64,000 bases of DNA, from NCBI GenBank assembly GCA_900550865.1, contig URTM01000010.1:1-64000 (forward strand), written 5' to 3'. The stretch's first letter is position 1. Each line of letters opens with the position of its first letter. A model generated the notes under the pieces. The model was not told where the DNA came from. It ran no database searches and saw nothing but the letters and a program-made list of their open reading frames with translations. The position numbers and the translations under genes are program-made. This document shows, in pieces, positions 45,615 to 55,400 of the stretch. Origin of the DNA: an uncultured Dorea sp. (GTDB lineage: Bacteria > Bacillota > Clostridia > Lachnospirales > Lachnospiraceae).

Positions 45615-46556
45615 TTATTTTCCTCCCTTCTTGTGATGATGTTTCTTCTTCTCATCTTCCTGATTCAATGTGAAGTAGACACCTACACACAGAATTGCAC
45701 AGATGATGAACAATACTACAGATATCGCACCTGCTGCTCCATAGTTCTTACTATATAAATGGTTATTCAGATACATGATAACGGTTGTCGCTGTACGGTT
45801 CGGGCTTCCCTTTCCATTCGTCAGGATTTGTGGAATATCGAACATCTGCAGACCTCCAATCATGGATGTGATCAGTACATATACCAGGATCGGTCTGATC
45901 AGTGGAAGTGTGATTTTAAAGAATGTCTGTCTGTGATCTGCACCGTCAAGCTCTGCTGCTTCGAACATCGCCGGACTGATTCCCATGACTGCTGCCATCA
46001 GAAGGATCGTCGTATTACCGAACCACATCAGGAAGTTCATCAGTCCTACCAGACCTCTCGTTCCCGCAACCGTTGACAGGAACCGGATCGGTGTATGTAT
46101 CACACCCATAGATTTCAGCAATCCATTTACCGGACCGTTCACAGAGAACAGGGCGAAGAACAGCATTGCGAATGCACTTGCCATGATCAGGTTCGGAAGA
46201 TAGATCACAACTTTGAAAAATGTCTTTCCCTTGATCCGTAGTCTTACATCTGTAAACCATGCCGCCAGAACCAGTGATACAATAATCTGTGGAATAAATC
46301 CGATCAGCCACATGACAATCGTATTACCGATGTATTTCGGCAGGTCCGCTGACAGAAGCTCCTGATAATTCTTAAGTCCTACGAAATTCGGTCCTACTAC
46401 GGTAAGTCCGTCTCTGTAATATTCGAAAAAACTATAATAGAACGTGGATACCAACGGTACCAGCTGGAACACCAGGAACACCAGGAAAAACGGCAAGATG
46501 AAGAGGTATCCCCATTTTGCGTAACTTACTTTCTTTTTCGTTGCTGTTGCCTTCAT
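45615..46556 (-). CDS. carbohydrate ABC transporter permease (MalF-like)
   Basis: 313 aa, six membrane segments. The EAA loop EAAELDGADHRQTFFKITLPL is typical of CUT1 importers. GGAGG with six-base spacing sets the second ATG (46556) rather than the abutting first one. Partner of the MalG-like gene. A stable hairpin separates it from the binding protein gene, as is common for keeping permease levels below those of the binding protein. Confidence 0.93.
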   Translation of the reverse strand: MKATATKKKVSYAKWGYLFILPFFLVFLVFQLVPLVSTFYYSFFEYYRDGLTVVGPNFVGLKNYQELLSADLPKYIGNTIVMWLIGFIPQIIVSLVLAAWFTDVRLRIKGKTFFKVVIYLPNLIMASAFAMLFFALFSVNGPVNGLLKSMGVIHTPIRFLSTVAGTRGLVGLMNFLMWFGNTTILLMAAVMGISPAMFEAAELDGADHRQTFFKITLPLIRPILVYVLITSMIGGLQMFDIPQILTNGKGSPNRTATTVIMYLNNHLYSKNYGAAGAISVVLFIICAILCVGVYFTLNQEDEKKKHHHKKGGK

Positions 46557-46621
46557 GTGCATCCTCCTTTCTTGCCGTATATGATATATAAATCTTCTTT
46601 ACCTTTACGTCCTTAAGCAAA

Positions 46622-46646
46622 ACAGAGTGGGCGATGCCCACCCTGT
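46622..46646 (-). terminator. intercistronic hairpin after binding-protein gene
   Basis: 46622-46632 pairs with 46636-46646 (11 bp, one mismatch, 3-base loop), followed on the minus strand by TTTTGC. It lies 12 bases after the binding protein stop. It likely stabilises upstream mRNA and partly terminates. Confidence 0.65.
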
Positions 46647-46658
46647 CCGGTCTTACTG

Positions 46659-48065
46659 TTAGTTAGATGGCCACTCAACTTTTTCCAGATTTGGATAAAG
46701 CTCTGTGATTGCCTTCTCAAAGTTCTTCTTAGCAGTATCTTCGTCAACTTTGCCGTCGAAGTAATCTTTGAATGCAGCCTGAATCTTTTCGTTACATCCC
46801 TGATCATACTTGCCTGCATTGCTCATATCGATCTTTTCAGCCTGTTCTGCGAAAAGTTTGATGTGGTTCTGTCCACCGAGGAATGCTGAGCCATAATCCG
46901 GATCGTCAGCGATCTCTTTCATAGCTGATTTGTTATTTGTATAATCTTCTGTATCCAGTGTGATCTGTTTCATGATATCTTTGTCACATGTCAGTTTCTT
47001 CATGATATCAGCAACTTCGTCTTTGTTGTCTGTTCCTGTTGCTGCACAGATCCATGTTCCGCCCCAGTAATATGGTTCCGGTCCCTGGCACACTGCGTAA
47101 TCACCATAGATACCATTTCCGACTTCTTTCTTTCCGTCAGGATCTGCAAGGGAGTTGCCAAGAAGTGTGAAGTTGATTCCCCATGTTGAATAGAAGAATC
47201 CGAATACCTTTCCTTCTGGTCCCTGATCTTTTGCCCATGCGTCATCCCACAGAGATGTCTTATTGTTGTAACCTTTATCTGTAAATGTCTTGGTCTGGTC
47301 TACCCATTTCATAATGTTCTCATCAACTTTTACTGTCTTGCCATCTACCCAAGGAGCAGCTACGTTGTTTGAGAATGTACGGTATGCATCGTCATATCCG
47401 GATAACATCTTGTATCCTTTTTCATTTGCCTTTTCAGCAACTGCGTTGAACTTATCCCAGTCAGCAACTGCTGCCTGTACCTGTTCCGGATCGTCTGTTC
47501 CGAGAACATCTTTGGCGATGGAACGACGGTATGCGAACAGTCCAGGTGTTGCCTGCCATGTCGTACCTTTCTGTGTTCCGTCTACAGTTACGATATCTTT
47601 TGTATACTGATACTGTTCTGACAGATCATCGTCTGTAAGTCCGATATCCTTGATATCCATCGTGTAATCAGAATCTACATACTTTAATGCGTAGTCTGCT
47701 TCAATCAGGAATATATCGATCTTATCATCTGCAGATGCTTTCTCCTGATTCAGGAGAGCTTCATCCAGTTTGTTCTGATAGTTGTTATTCTCATTTGGAT
47801 TGATCGTCCATTTTACAACGGTTCCGTCCTTTAATGTTGTTGTGGACTTATCCTTTGCAACTTTCTCCACTTCCGGATAGTAATCATTGAATCTGCTCTG
47901 GAATTCATCGTTCCAGCACCAGATGTTCAAGGTCTTACCGGCATCGCCCGAATCGTCTTTTTTCGAACTGTCGCTTCCGCCACTGCTGCCTCCGCATCCT
48001 GCAAGAGAAAGTGCCATGATTGATGCCAATGACATACTAATGAGTTTTTTCGTTCTTTTTTTCAT
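46659..48065 (-). CDS. carbohydrate ABC transporter substrate-binding lipoprotein
   Basis: 468 aa. A lipoprotein signal with lipobox LAGC (MALSLAGCGGSSGG) is followed by a Ser/Asp-rich linker and a family 1 solute-binding fold (TLNIWCWNDEFQSRFND...). GGGAGG sets the ATG at 48065; the 7-residue extension is not needed. It binds the sugar at the cell surface for the two permeases. The substrate is inferred to be cellobiose or cellodextrins. It is 17 bases downstream of the lacI-type gene. Confidence 0.93.
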   Translation of the reverse strand: MKKRTKKLISMSLASIMALSLAGCGGSSGGSDSSKKDDSGDAGKTLNIWCWNDEFQSRFNDYYPEVEKVAKDKSTTTLKDGTVVKWTINPNENNNYQNKLDEALLNQEKASADDKIDIFLIEADYALKYVDSDYTMDIKDIGLTDDDLSEQYQYTKDIVTVDGTQKGTTWQATPGLFAYRRSIAKDVLGTDDPEQVQAAVADWDKFNAVAEKANEKGYKMLSGYDDAYRTFSNNVAAPWVDGKTVKVDENIMKWVDQTKTFTDKGYNNKTSLWDDAWAKDQGPEGKVFGFFYSTWGINFTLLGNSLADPDGKKEVGNGIYGDYAVCQGPEPYYWGGTWICAATGTDNKDEVADIMKKLTCDKDIMKQITLDTEDYTNNKSAMKEIADDPDYGSAFLGGQNHIKLFAEQAEKIDMSNAGKYDQGCNEKIQAAFKDYFDGKVDEDTAKKNFEKAITELYPNLEKVEWPSN

Positions 48066-48082
48066 AAAGATGTACCTCCCTT

Positions 48083-49090
48083 TCAAATTTGTTTTACACT
48101 TTTTCCTTCTATCAGCCGTCCTGTTACCATTATCTTCTCCGGTATGCTGGTCTTTGGATTCTCAATTACATCCACCAGTCTTCTTGCCGATTCTCTTCCG
48201 ATCGCTTCTGCATCCTGATAATAAGTTGTCAGCTTCGGCCGCAACACTTCAGATAATGTAATTCCGTCATATCCTGTCACACTTACATCATCCGGAATGG
48301 AAAGCCCCATTCTTTCTAACTGATTCATCCCTCCAATATAAGAAAAATCATCCGGATACATGATCGCCGTCGGCGGGTCGTCAAGCTGCATCAGATATTC
48401 TGTCGCCTTTGCGCTGGATTTCGGATCATGATACACCGCTTTTATAACATATTCTTCCGGAACCTCTATTCCGTTCTGTTCACATCCCCTGTAGAATCCG
48501 AGCAGTCTCTTTTCTGTAACGGATGTATGCTCTCCATGGATGAATGCGATCTTGCGATGTCCCTTTCCTGCCAGATAATTCACCAGACTGTATGTGCCGT
48601 CAACATTATCCGACATGACACAGTTCAGATTATCCGCTGCGAAATCAATAGTAACAGTCGGGATGTCACTCCTCATCAGTTCGACAACTCCCGGATTATA
48701 AAAATCTACGCTTGCTATTACCACTCCGTCACACTTGCGGTACCGGCAATGTTCGGCAAACGATATCTTTTCACCTCCTATGTTCTGGCTGATAAATGTT
48801 ATATCATACCCAAGCCGTTCTGCTTCTTCCTTCGTGCTGTTTAAGATCGCCGAGAAGTATTCATGTGTCAGTCCACACATGGTATCATCTACGAACAGTA
48901 CTCCGATATTATGTGAAATATTCGTCTTCAACTGTCTTGCTGCTGCATTCGGCATATAGTGCATCTCCTGTGCCGTCCGCTTTACCAGTTCTATTGTCTC
49001 TTTACTGATATCTTCATAACCATTCAGTGCTTTGCTGACGGTAGCCGGTGACACGTTGCAGCGCTTCGATATATCTTTGATCGTTACCAT
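48083..49090 (-). CDS. LacI family transcriptional regulator
   Basis: 335 aa. HTH TIKDISKRCNVSPATVSKALNGY at the N terminus, hinge NAAARQLKTNISHNIGVLF, then a sugar-binding domain (SDNVDGTYSLVNYLAGKGHRKIAFI). First gene of the binding protein/permease operon and divergent from the phosphorylase. Two operators of one consensus lie just after the -10 boxes of both promoters, so it should repress itself, the importer and the phosphorylase until its sugar is present. Confidence 0.94.
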   Translation of the reverse strand: MVTIKDISKRCNVSPATVSKALNGYEDISKETIELVKRTAQEMHYMPNAAARQLKTNISHNIGVLFVDDTMCGLTHEYFSAILNSTKEEAERLGYDITFISQNIGGEKISFAEHCRYRKCDGVVIASVDFYNPGVVELMRSDIPTVTIDFAADNLNCVMSDNVDGTYSLVNYLAGKGHRKIAFIHGEHTSVTEKRLLGFYRGCEQNGIEVPEEYVIKAVYHDPKSSAKATEYLMQLDDPPTAIMYPDDFSYIGGMNQLERMGLSIPDDVSVTGYDGITLSEVLRPKLTTYYQDAEAIGRESARRLVDVIENPKTSIPEKIMVTGRLIEGKSVKQI

Positions 49091-49123
49091 GCATTTCCTC
49101 CTTTCCCGGTTTTTCGAACGTCC

Positions 49124-49137
49124 CGAATACGTTTTCG
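49124..49137. promoter_or_regulatory. LacI-type operator near lacI promoter
   Basis: CGAATACGTTTTCG fits the palindrome CGAA-NN-CG-NN-TTCG. It lies 7 bases downstream of the minus-strand -10 box (49145-49150), where binding would block transcription of the regulator/importer operon. Confidence 0.65.
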
Positions 49138-49144
49138 TAGTTTT

Positions 49145-49173
49145 ATAATAAATCGTCTACGCAACTTCGTCAA
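49145..49173 (-). promoter_or_regulatory. promoter of lacI-importer operon
   Basis: TTGACG (49168-49173) and TATTAT (49145-49150) with a 17-base spacer on the minus strand. Confidence 0.7.
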
Positions 49174-49249
49174 TACTTTTAAATTCACAATTTATTCGCA
49201 TTTTTCTTGTGTATTTTGTACAAAGCTTACTTTTATACCATTATTTTTA

Positions 49250-49279
49250 TTTACATTTTGACAATGACACTCTTATAAT
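49250..49279 (+). promoter_or_regulatory. promoter of cellobiose phosphorylase
   Basis: TTTACA (49250-49255) and TATAAT (49274-49279), 18-base spacer. The overlapping TTGACA at 49258 is only 10 bases from TATAAT and was not used. Confidence 0.6.
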
Positions 49280-49291
49280 AAAAATAGATTA

Positions 49292-49305
49292 CGAAATCGT
49301 GTTCG
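49292..49305. promoter_or_regulatory. LacI-type operator near phosphorylase promoter
   Basis: CGAAATCGTGTTCG fits CGAA-NN-CG-NN-TTCG, the same pattern as at 49124. It lies 12 bases after the plus-strand -10 box. The two sites are 168 bases apart, close to 16 helical turns. Confidence 0.65.
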
Positions 49306-49334
49306 GAATATTTTTATCAGAAGGGGGCTATTAT

Positions 49335-51788
49335 ATGAAATTCGGTTACTTCGATGATGTCAACAAAGAATACGTCATCACCACACCTAAGACACCGCTG
49401 CCTTGGATCAATTATCTTGGTACTCAGGACTTTTTCAGCCTGATATCCAATACTGCCGGCGGCTATTCATTCTATAAAGATGCCAAGCTTCTCCGGCTGA
49501 CGCGCTACCGTTATAACAACAGTCCGATGGATCAGAACGGCCGCTATTACTATATCAAAGAAAGAGATACCATCTGGAATCCCGGATGGCAGCCGGTCCA
49601 GACACCGTTAGATTCTTACCAGTGCCGCCACGGACTCGGATATACCGTCTTTGAAAGTTCAAAGAACAGCCTGTATGCGAAGCTTCTTGCTTTCGTTCCC
49701 GTCCATGACAACTGTGAGATCAATCTTCTTACACTGACCAATTATACGGATGAGGAAAAGGAATTCGATCTTTTCAGCTATATTGAATTCTGTCTCTGGA
49801 ATGCAGCGGACGATTCTTCGAACTTCCAGAGAAATTTTTCTACAGGTGAAGTAGAGGTTGCCGGAAGTACCATTTATCACAAGACGGAATACCGGGAACG
49901 CCGTAATCACTATGCGGTATATTCGGTCAATCATCCGGTCAACGGATTTGATACTTCCAGAGATGCCTTTATCGGACTGTATAACAGTCCTGCTGATCCG
50001 CAGGCAGTCAGAAACGGCTCCTGCTCCGACAGCATTGCACATGGATGGGCTCCTGTTGCAAGCCACCATATCCACCTGAAGCTAAGACCCGGCGATTCGG
50101 TATCTCTGGTCTTTGTCCTGGGATATTGTGAGAATCCAAAGGATAAAAAGTTCAGTGCACCTGGCGTCATCAATAAAGAACCTGCCGACAGACTGCTTGC
50201 CAGATACCAGACAACGGAGCAGGTAATGAACGCATTTCAGGAATTGAAAGATTACTGGACAACGCTTCTGTCCGCCTATACGGTTCAGACCGAAGATGTC
50301 AGACTGAACCGTATGGTGAATATATGGAACCAGTATCAGTGTATGGTTACATTTAACATGAGCCGCAGTGCAAGCTACTACGAGAGCGGACTGGGACGCG
50401 GGATGGGATTCCGCGATTCCTGTCAGGATCTGCTCGGCTTTGTCCATCTGATCCCGGAACGCGCCCGCCAGCGTATCCTGGATATTGCAGCCACGCAATT
50501 TCCTGACGGAAGTGCTTACCACCAGTATCAGCCGCTCACCAAGCGCGGTAACATGGATGTCGGAAGCGGGTTCAACGATGATCCTTTGTGGCTGATTGCG
50601 GGAACAGCTGCTTATCTGCGCGAGACAGGAGATTTTTCTATCCTTGAGGAACCTTGTACATTCGATAATGATGCAGATAACACGGCTCCTTTGATGGAAC
50701 ATCTAAGACGGAGTTTTCAGTATACCGCAACCCACAAAGGTCCTCACGGACTGCCGCTCATCGGACGGGCAGACTGGAATGACTGTCTGAATCTGAACTG
50801 CTTTTCTGAAGAGCCGGGTGAGAGTTTCCAGACAACCGGACCAAACGACGGACCGGTAGCCGAAAGTGTATTCATTGCCGGTATGTTCGTAAAATACGGA
50901 CGGGAATATGCAGAGATCTGTGATGCACTCCACCTGGACGATGAGCGGGATGCTGTATTAAAAGAAGTGGCCGCTATGGAGGAGACTGTTATGGATGCCG
51001 GCTGGGACGGGGACTGGTTCCTGCGTGCTTATGATGCCATGTCCAATCCGGTCGGAAGCAAGGTCTGCGAAGAAGGCCAGATCTTTATCGAACCACAGGG
51101 AATGTGTGTGATGGCCGGAATCGGTACGGATGTTACGGAAGACGGAAGTCCATCTGCTGCTGCCCGTGCGCTCAGAAGTGTGGAAGAACGCCTGGATACC
51201 AGATATGGCATTATCCTGCAGACTCCTGCTTATACAACCTATCATGTTGAACTCGGAGAGATCTCTTCTTACCCGCCGGGATATAAGGAGAATGCCGGAA
51301 TCTTCTGCCATAACAATCCATGGATCAGCTGTGCCGAGACTGTTCTCGGTCATGGAAACCGGGCTTTCGAGGTCTTCAAAAAGACATGTCCTGCTTATTT
51401 GGAAGATCAAAGTGAGATCCGCAGGACCGAGCCGTATGTCTACTGTCAGATGATGGCCGGCCGGGATGCTCCGACTCACGGAGAAGGCAAGAACAGCTGG
51501 CTTACCGGAACAGCTGCCTGGACATTTACCTGTATCAGCCAGTATATTCTCGGTATCCAGCCGACTTTACAGGGACTGCGTATCAATCCATGTATCCCGT
51601 CTGACTGGAACGGCTATACCTGCCGCCGTACTTACCGTGGTATCTCTTACGATATTACGATTGATAACAGTGCACATGTAGAGTCCGGAGTCGCATCTGT
51701 CACGGTTGACGGGCAGCCGGTAACAGGAACTGTTATTCCGTTCGATGCCGCTAAGAAGACCTGTAAGGTAGAGGTTGTCTTAGGATAA
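49335..51788 (+). CDS. cellobiose phosphorylase (GH94)
   Basis: 817 aa. It splits cellobiose with phosphate into glucose-1-phosphate and glucose in the cytoplasm. The N terminus [20 protein letters not shown] and the core [45 protein letters not shown] and [14 protein letters not shown] (residues 477-490, with the GH94 catalytic Asp region) match characterised cellobiose phosphorylases throughout. GAAGGGGG sets the ATG at 49335; the 42-residue upstream extension covers the operator and promoter and is not real. The divergent importer and LacI regulator support the substrate. No signal peptide. Confidence 0.95.
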   Translation: MKFGYFDDVNKEYVITTPKTPLPWINYLGTQDFFSLISNTAGGYSFYKDAKLLRLTRYRYNNSPMDQNGRYYYIKERDTIWNPGWQPVQTPLDSYQCRHGLGYTVFESSKNSLYAKLLAFVPVHDNCEINLLTLTNYTDEEKEFDLFSYIEFCLWNAADDSSNFQRNFSTGEVEVAGSTIYHKTEYRERRNHYAVYSVNHPVNGFDTSRDAFIGLYNSPADPQAVRNGSCSDSIAHGWAPVASHHIHLKLRPGDSVSLVFVLGYCENPKDKKFSAPGVINKEPADRLLARYQTTEQVMNAFQELKDYWTTLLSAYTVQTEDVRLNRMVNIWNQYQCMVTFNMSRSASYYESGLGRGMGFRDSCQDLLGFVHLIPERARQRILDIAATQFPDGSAYHQYQPLTKRGNMDVGSGFNDDPLWLIAGTAAYLRETGDFSILEEPCTFDNDADNTAPLMEHLRRSFQYTATHKGPHGLPLIGRADWNDCLNLNCFSEEPGESFQTTGPNDGPVAESVFIAGMFVKYGREYAEICDALHLDDERDAVLKEVAAMEETVMDAGWDGDWFLRAYDAMSNPVGSKVCEEGQIFIEPQGMCVMAGIGTDVTEDGSPSAAARALRSVEERLDTRYGIILQTPAYTTYHVELGEISSYPPGYKENAGIFCHNNPWISCAETVLGHGNRAFEVFKKTCPAYLEDQSEIRRTEPYVYCQMMAGRDAPTHGEGKNSWLTGTAAWTFTCISQYILGIQPTLQGLRINPCIPSDWNGYTCRRTYRGISYDITIDNSAHVESGVASVTVDGQPVTGTVIPFDAAKKTCKVEVVLG

Positions 51789-51792
51789 TTAC

Positions 51793-51850
51793 AAAATGCG
51801 CCATACAATACAGAAGCAGATCTGCTTCCTGTATTGTATGGCGCATTTTT
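51793..51850. terminator. strong terminator between convergent genes
   Basis: A stem of more than 20 bp (AAAATGCGCCATACAATACAG against its complement, one bulge) with GATC at the centre and TTTTTT after it on the plus strand. It serves the phosphorylase and, in reverse (ending TTTTG), the mscS transcript. Confidence 0.9.
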
Positions 51851-51869
51851 TATGCGTTTCTATATGTTT

Positions 51870-52763
51870 CTATGCTTTTTCCTGCATATGCACAGTCATC
51901 TGTGGATAAGGGATTTCGATTCCATTCTCATCCAGTGAAAGCTTGATCTCTTCCAGAAGCCTCCATCTTGTTGTCCAGTATTCCTCATTCTTCACCCATG
52001 CGCGGATTCCAAGCACTACCGCATTGTCTGCCAGTTCATGAACGAACACATTGATCTGCTCATTCTTGATAATGCATTCATCTTTTGCCAGCAGTTCCTC
52101 AATCACATTTTTCGCCTGCCGGATGTCTGCGTCATAAGAGATACCTACCCGCAGGTCAAGTTGCCTTTCATCTTTTGCCGTTGCATTGGTAATACTGTTA
52201 TTGGTCAGCATTCCATTCGGGATTACGATCGTCTTATTATCGATCGTACTGAGTTTGGTATAGAAGATCTGGATCTCTTTTACGGTTCCTTCTTTTCCGT
52301 TGGTATCTTCGATAATATAATCTCCGACTACGAATGGTTTTAATAAAAGGATCAGGACTCCGCCTGCAAAGTTCGAAAGGCTTCCCTGTAATGCAAGACC
52401 GATCGCCACACCACCGGATGCCAGCACTGCCGCTACGGACGTTGTATCGAATCCAAGGCTGGAGATCAGACTGAAGACGAGCAGGGCATACAGTCCATAT
52501 TTTAGTAGGGAATCTACGAACTGCTCCACTCCCTTGTCCGCACCGGAACGTTCAAATGAACGTCTGACAATCTTCCGGATCCACCGGATCACCAGCCGGC
52601 CGATAAAGAATGCCACCAGTGCCGCCAGTACTTCCAGTCCAAATGTGATCAGTCCCGGTATGCTGTCCTGTACATATTGTGTCAGCTGATTGACCTGTTT
52701 GACCGCTTCCTGGGTCGCATCGGTTACTTCCTGCGTCGTATCTGCAATTGTTGTATCTGTCAT
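51870..52763 (-). CDS. small-conductance mechanosensitive channel (MscS family)
   Basis: 297 aa. Three membrane segments (ITFGLEVLAALVAFFIG, YGLYALLVFSLISSLGF, and the pore helix VAAVLASGGVAIGLALQGSL), then the beta domain starting FAGGVLILLLKPFVVGDYI. It releases solutes on hypo-osmotic shock. AGAGGAG precedes the start, three bases after the pgeF stop, so it ends the pgeF transcript. Confidence 0.95.
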   Translation of the reverse strand: MTDTTIADTTQEVTDATQEAVKQVNQLTQYVQDSIPGLITFGLEVLAALVAFFIGRLVIRWIRKIVRRSFERSGADKGVEQFVDSLLKYGLYALLVFSLISSLGFDTTSVAAVLASGGVAIGLALQGSLSNFAGGVLILLLKPFVVGDYIIEDTNGKEGTVKEIQIFYTKLSTIDNKTIVIPNGMLTNNSITNATAKDERQLDLRVGISYDADIRQAKNVIEELLAKDECIIKNEQINVFVHELADNAVVLGIRAWVKNEEYWTTRWRLLEEIKLSLDENGIEIPYPQMTVHMQEKA

Positions 52764-52766
52764 ATG

Positions 52767-53621
52767 TTATACTCCTCTTGTTGTCATCTGTTTCAGCGCA
52801 AGAAATGCGCTTACATTTCCCCTTTTATCTCCGGTAGTCCTGTGCGAGAACAGAATGTCAGGATTGCAGTGTGTGCATACATTGGTCACTGCAATATGCT
52901 CTTCTACAATCCCCGCCTCTCTGAAGATCAGCTCATTGGCTCTCCAGAGATTCAACTGGTATTTTCCATTCTCTTTTTTATAAAACAGTTCCGGCCAGTA
53001 CTCTTCATCAAAACTTTTCCGGAATTCCTGTATCACATCTTCACTCACTTCATAACAGTCCTGACAGATAGATGGGCCGATTGCTGCCAGGATGTCTTTC
53101 GGATCAGAGCCATACGTCTTCTGCATCAGCTCTACCGTAACTTTTCCCATCTTACCAACTGTTCCACGCCACCCGGAATGCGAAAGTCCGATCGCCTTCT
53201 TCACCGGATCTACAAAATACAGCGGAACACAGTCTGCGTAGAACGTGACCAGACAAATTCCCGGCACATTCGTGATCATTCCATCCGTTTCCCGAAAGCG
53301 CTTTCCTTTATCCTCTGCCTTTACCACAGCCACATTGGTTGTGTGTGTCTGATTGGTAAATGTCATATCTTCCGGCTGTACACCAAGTGCGCCTGCGATC
53401 CTTCTCTGGTTTTCTTTTACATCTTCCGGATCATCACCTCTGGTCGTGCTGATATTCATCGTTGCCCAGCACCCCTTACTGACACCGCCAAGTCTGGTCG
53501 AGAAACCGTGATTTACAATTCCTGTCTTTTCCAGCATCGGATAACTTAAGAACGGAACTCCGTTCACTTCTTTTTCATCAAATATGTGTTCTTGATTTTT
53601 GTAATGTAAACCCAGACTCAT
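52767..53621 (-). CDS. pgeF: peptidoglycan editing factor PgeF (laccase-domain protein)
   Basis: 284 aa, YfiH family. Removes wrongly incorporated amino acids from muropeptide precursors; some members act as purine nucleosidases. Metal ligands lie in TFTNQTHTTNV, FYADCVPLYFVD, LSHSGWRGTVGK and GPSICQDCYEV. The ATG at 53621 has AAAGGA at 11 bases; the ATG four codons earlier directly abuts the ribosome site. Last-but-one gene before mscS in the secretion/ribosome cluster. Confidence 0.9.
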   Translation of the reverse strand: MSLGLHYKNQEHIFDEKEVNGVPFLSYPMLEKTGIVNHGFSTRLGGVSKGCWATMNISTTRGDDPEDVKENQRRIAGALGVQPEDMTFTNQTHTTNVAVVKAEDKGKRFRETDGMITNVPGICLVTFYADCVPLYFVDPVKKAIGLSHSGWRGTVGKMGKVTVELMQKTYGSDPKDILAAIGPSICQDCYEVSEDVIQEFRKSFDEEYWPELFYKKENGKYQLNLWRANELIFREAGIVEEHIAVTNVCTHCNPDILFSHRTTGDKRGNVSAFLALKQMTTRGV

Positions 53622-53667
53622 GCCGTATTTCATCCTTTCTGTTTCAGATATACTTTTTCAGATATGT

Positions 53668-54045
53668 TTATTCCGCATAATCAAATGCGTTCCGGTAAAG
53701 GATCACCGTATCCTTCTCTATACTGACCACATCAAACCGGCATGGCACTTCATCGATTCCATTTACCGTCATATAATAAAGCGCACTTTTGGAAATGACC
53801 CGTTGTTTTGCCGGATTCACCGCCTCAGACGGATGTCCTTTTTCATCCGAAGCACGGTATTTTACCTCACAGAAGACCAGGTATTCCGCGTCTTTTGCTA
53901 TGATATCAATCTCTCCGGTCTTACACCGGTAGTTATACTCCAGGATCTCATACCCTTCTTGTTCCAGATATTCCCCTGCAAGCCGTTCATAATAGCTCCC
54001 GGTCTCCCGGTTATTCTTCCACTCTCTTTTTGTGTCTCCGGTCAT
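53668..54045 (-). CDS. YraN family protein (UPF0102, endonuclease-like)
   Basis: 125 aa. NNRETGSYYERLAGEYLEQEGYEIL and the PD-(D/E)XK-like core CKTGEIDIIAKD...LVFCEVKYR are diagnostic of YraN. GGGAGG sets the ATG at 54045 rather than the one ten codons upstream, which has no ribosome site. Often beside rnhB, as here. Role unproven; linked to DNA processing by fold. Confidence 0.92.
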   Translation of the reverse strand: MTGDTKREWKNNRETGSYYERLAGEYLEQEGYEILEYNYRCKTGEIDIIAKDAEYLVFCEVKYRASDEKGHPSEAVNPAKQRVISKSALYYMTVNGIDEVPCRFDVVSIEKDTVILYRNAFDYAE

Positions 54046-54112
54046 ATTCCTCCCGTCCGTCTTGTCTTCATTCACGGACCCGTCATTATTTCTTTCTGCC
54101 TGTGATCTATTT

Positions 54113-54772
54113 TTAGATGTATTTTTTAATAAATGTCATCCGGTGGATCGGCGATGGTCCTAATTCTTTCAGGCCTTCGATATGTTTCTTCGTGCCGTAT
54201 CCTTTATTGCTCGCAAAATCATACCCCGGCATCACCGCATCATATTCCACCATCAGGCGGTCCCTTGTCACTTTGGCAATGATACTTGCCGCTGCAATGG
54301 ACACGCTTTTCGCATCGCCTTTGATGATTGGCACCTGCGGGATCTCCACTCCAGGTATCGTCACAGCATCATTCAGAAGCAGATCCGGCTGCACCTTCAG
54401 ATTCGTGATCGCCATCCGCATTGCTTCATACGTTGCCTGCAGGATGTTGATCTCATCAATTCTTGCCGGACTCACGATCCCGATCCCTGTTGCTACCGCG
54501 CGCTCCATGATCTCATCGTAAAGTGCTTCTCTTTTCTTTTCAGACAATTTCTTGGAATCATTCAGATACAGGATCGGATCATCTTTTGGCAGAATCACTG
54601 CACCGGCCACCACCGGACCGGCAAATGGTCCGCGTCCGACCTCGTCAATTCCACAGATATACTGACAGTCACTGTGTTCCTTTTCATAGACACTCATAGC
54701 TTCTGTCCGTTCCAGTTCTTTCTGAAGTTTTTCCTGCTGTTTTTTTCGTTTTTCTTCTTCTCTTTTATTCAT
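54113..54772 (-). CDS. rnhB: ribonuclease HII
   Basis: 219 aa. Removes ribonucleotides and RNA primers from RNA-DNA hybrids. ICGIDEVGRGPFAGPVVAGAV holds the DEDD-type first acids, LNDSKKLSEKKR and the region VTRDRLMVEYD follow. The N-terminal ~35 residues are a charged Lys/Glu helix. Its start overlaps the lepB stop by 8 bases. Confidence 0.97.
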   Translation of the reverse strand: MNKREEEKRKKQQEKLQKELERTEAMSVYEKEHSDCQYICGIDEVGRGPFAGPVVAGAVILPKDDPILYLNDSKKLSEKKREALYDEIMERAVATGIGIVSPARIDEINILQATYEAMRMAITNLKVQPDLLLNDAVTIPGVEIPQVPIIKGDAKSVSIAAASIIAKVTRDRLMVEYDAVMPGYDFASNKGYGTKKHIEGLKELGPSPIHRMTFIKKYI

Positions 54773-55334
54773 GTCGGATCACTCCTATATTGTCAAATGG
54801 ATAGATACGCACCCAGGCTCTGCCGATCAGGTCTTTTCTCGTCAGCACTCCCACACTTGGATCCCTGCTGTCCATACTGTGATTACGGTTATCGCCCATC
54901 ACAAAGTATTCGTCTTCTCCCAGCACGACCGGCTCTGCCGCCGTCTGCGGATCTTTGATCCGTTCTCTGCCATAGATATCACTGTCCAGCTTTTCTCCAT
55001 CAATATACACATATCCATCCTGAATCTGTACGGTCTCTCCCGGCATTCCGATGACACGTTTGATATAATATGTATCTTCCTCGTATTTATAAGGAAATAC
55101 AATAATATCATAGCGTTTCGGATCCCGGAACCGGTAACTGATCTTATCAACGATCAGATTATCTCCATTCTGCAGAGTTGTCTCCATAGACGAGCCGCTC
55201 ACCCGGGTTCTCTGTCCGACAAATGTGATGATCAGATAGGTCAGTCCGATAATGATCAGTATATACATAAGCCAGCCGCCCAGTTCACTTAAGATGCTGC
55301 TCTCTTCTTCCTCTCTCTTTGAACGTCCAGACAT
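54765..55334 (-). CDS. lepB: signal peptidase I (copy 1)
   Basis: 189 aa. One N-terminal membrane segment (GGWLMYILIIIGLTYLIITFVG). Catalytic Ser in VSGSSMETTLQNGD, Lys in YIKRVIGMPGE, and box E GDNRNHSMDSRDPSVG. It cleaves signal peptides of exported proteins. The second copy is two genes upstream, with rbgA between them. Confidence 0.96.
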   Translation of the reverse strand: MSGRSKREEEESSILSELGGWLMYILIIIGLTYLIITFVGQRTRVSGSSMETTLQNGDNLIVDKISYRFRDPKRYDIIVFPYKYEEDTYYIKRVIGMPGETVQIQDGYVYIDGEKLDSDIYGRERIKDPQTAAEPVVLGEDEYFVMGDNRNHSMDSRDPSVGVLTRKDLIGRAWVRIYPFDNIGVIRHE

Positions 55335-55400
55335 ATTCTTTTGTCGTTTCCCTTCTTAAATTCTATACGTATCCTAGCCTTTTATATACATCTGTCTTTT

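Noticed and set aside
49258..49279. TTGACA as -35 box of the phosphorylase promoter
   Set aside because: Only 10 bases separate it from TATAAT; TTTACA at 49250 gives a usable 18-base spacer.
52677..53549. 290-codon plus-strand frame over mscS and pgeF
   Set aside because: Antisense to clear PgeF and MscS genes with full motifs.
54182..54958. 258-codon plus-strand frame over rnhB and lepB
   Set aside because: Antisense shadow of two well-identified genes, with no ribosome site or recognisable product.
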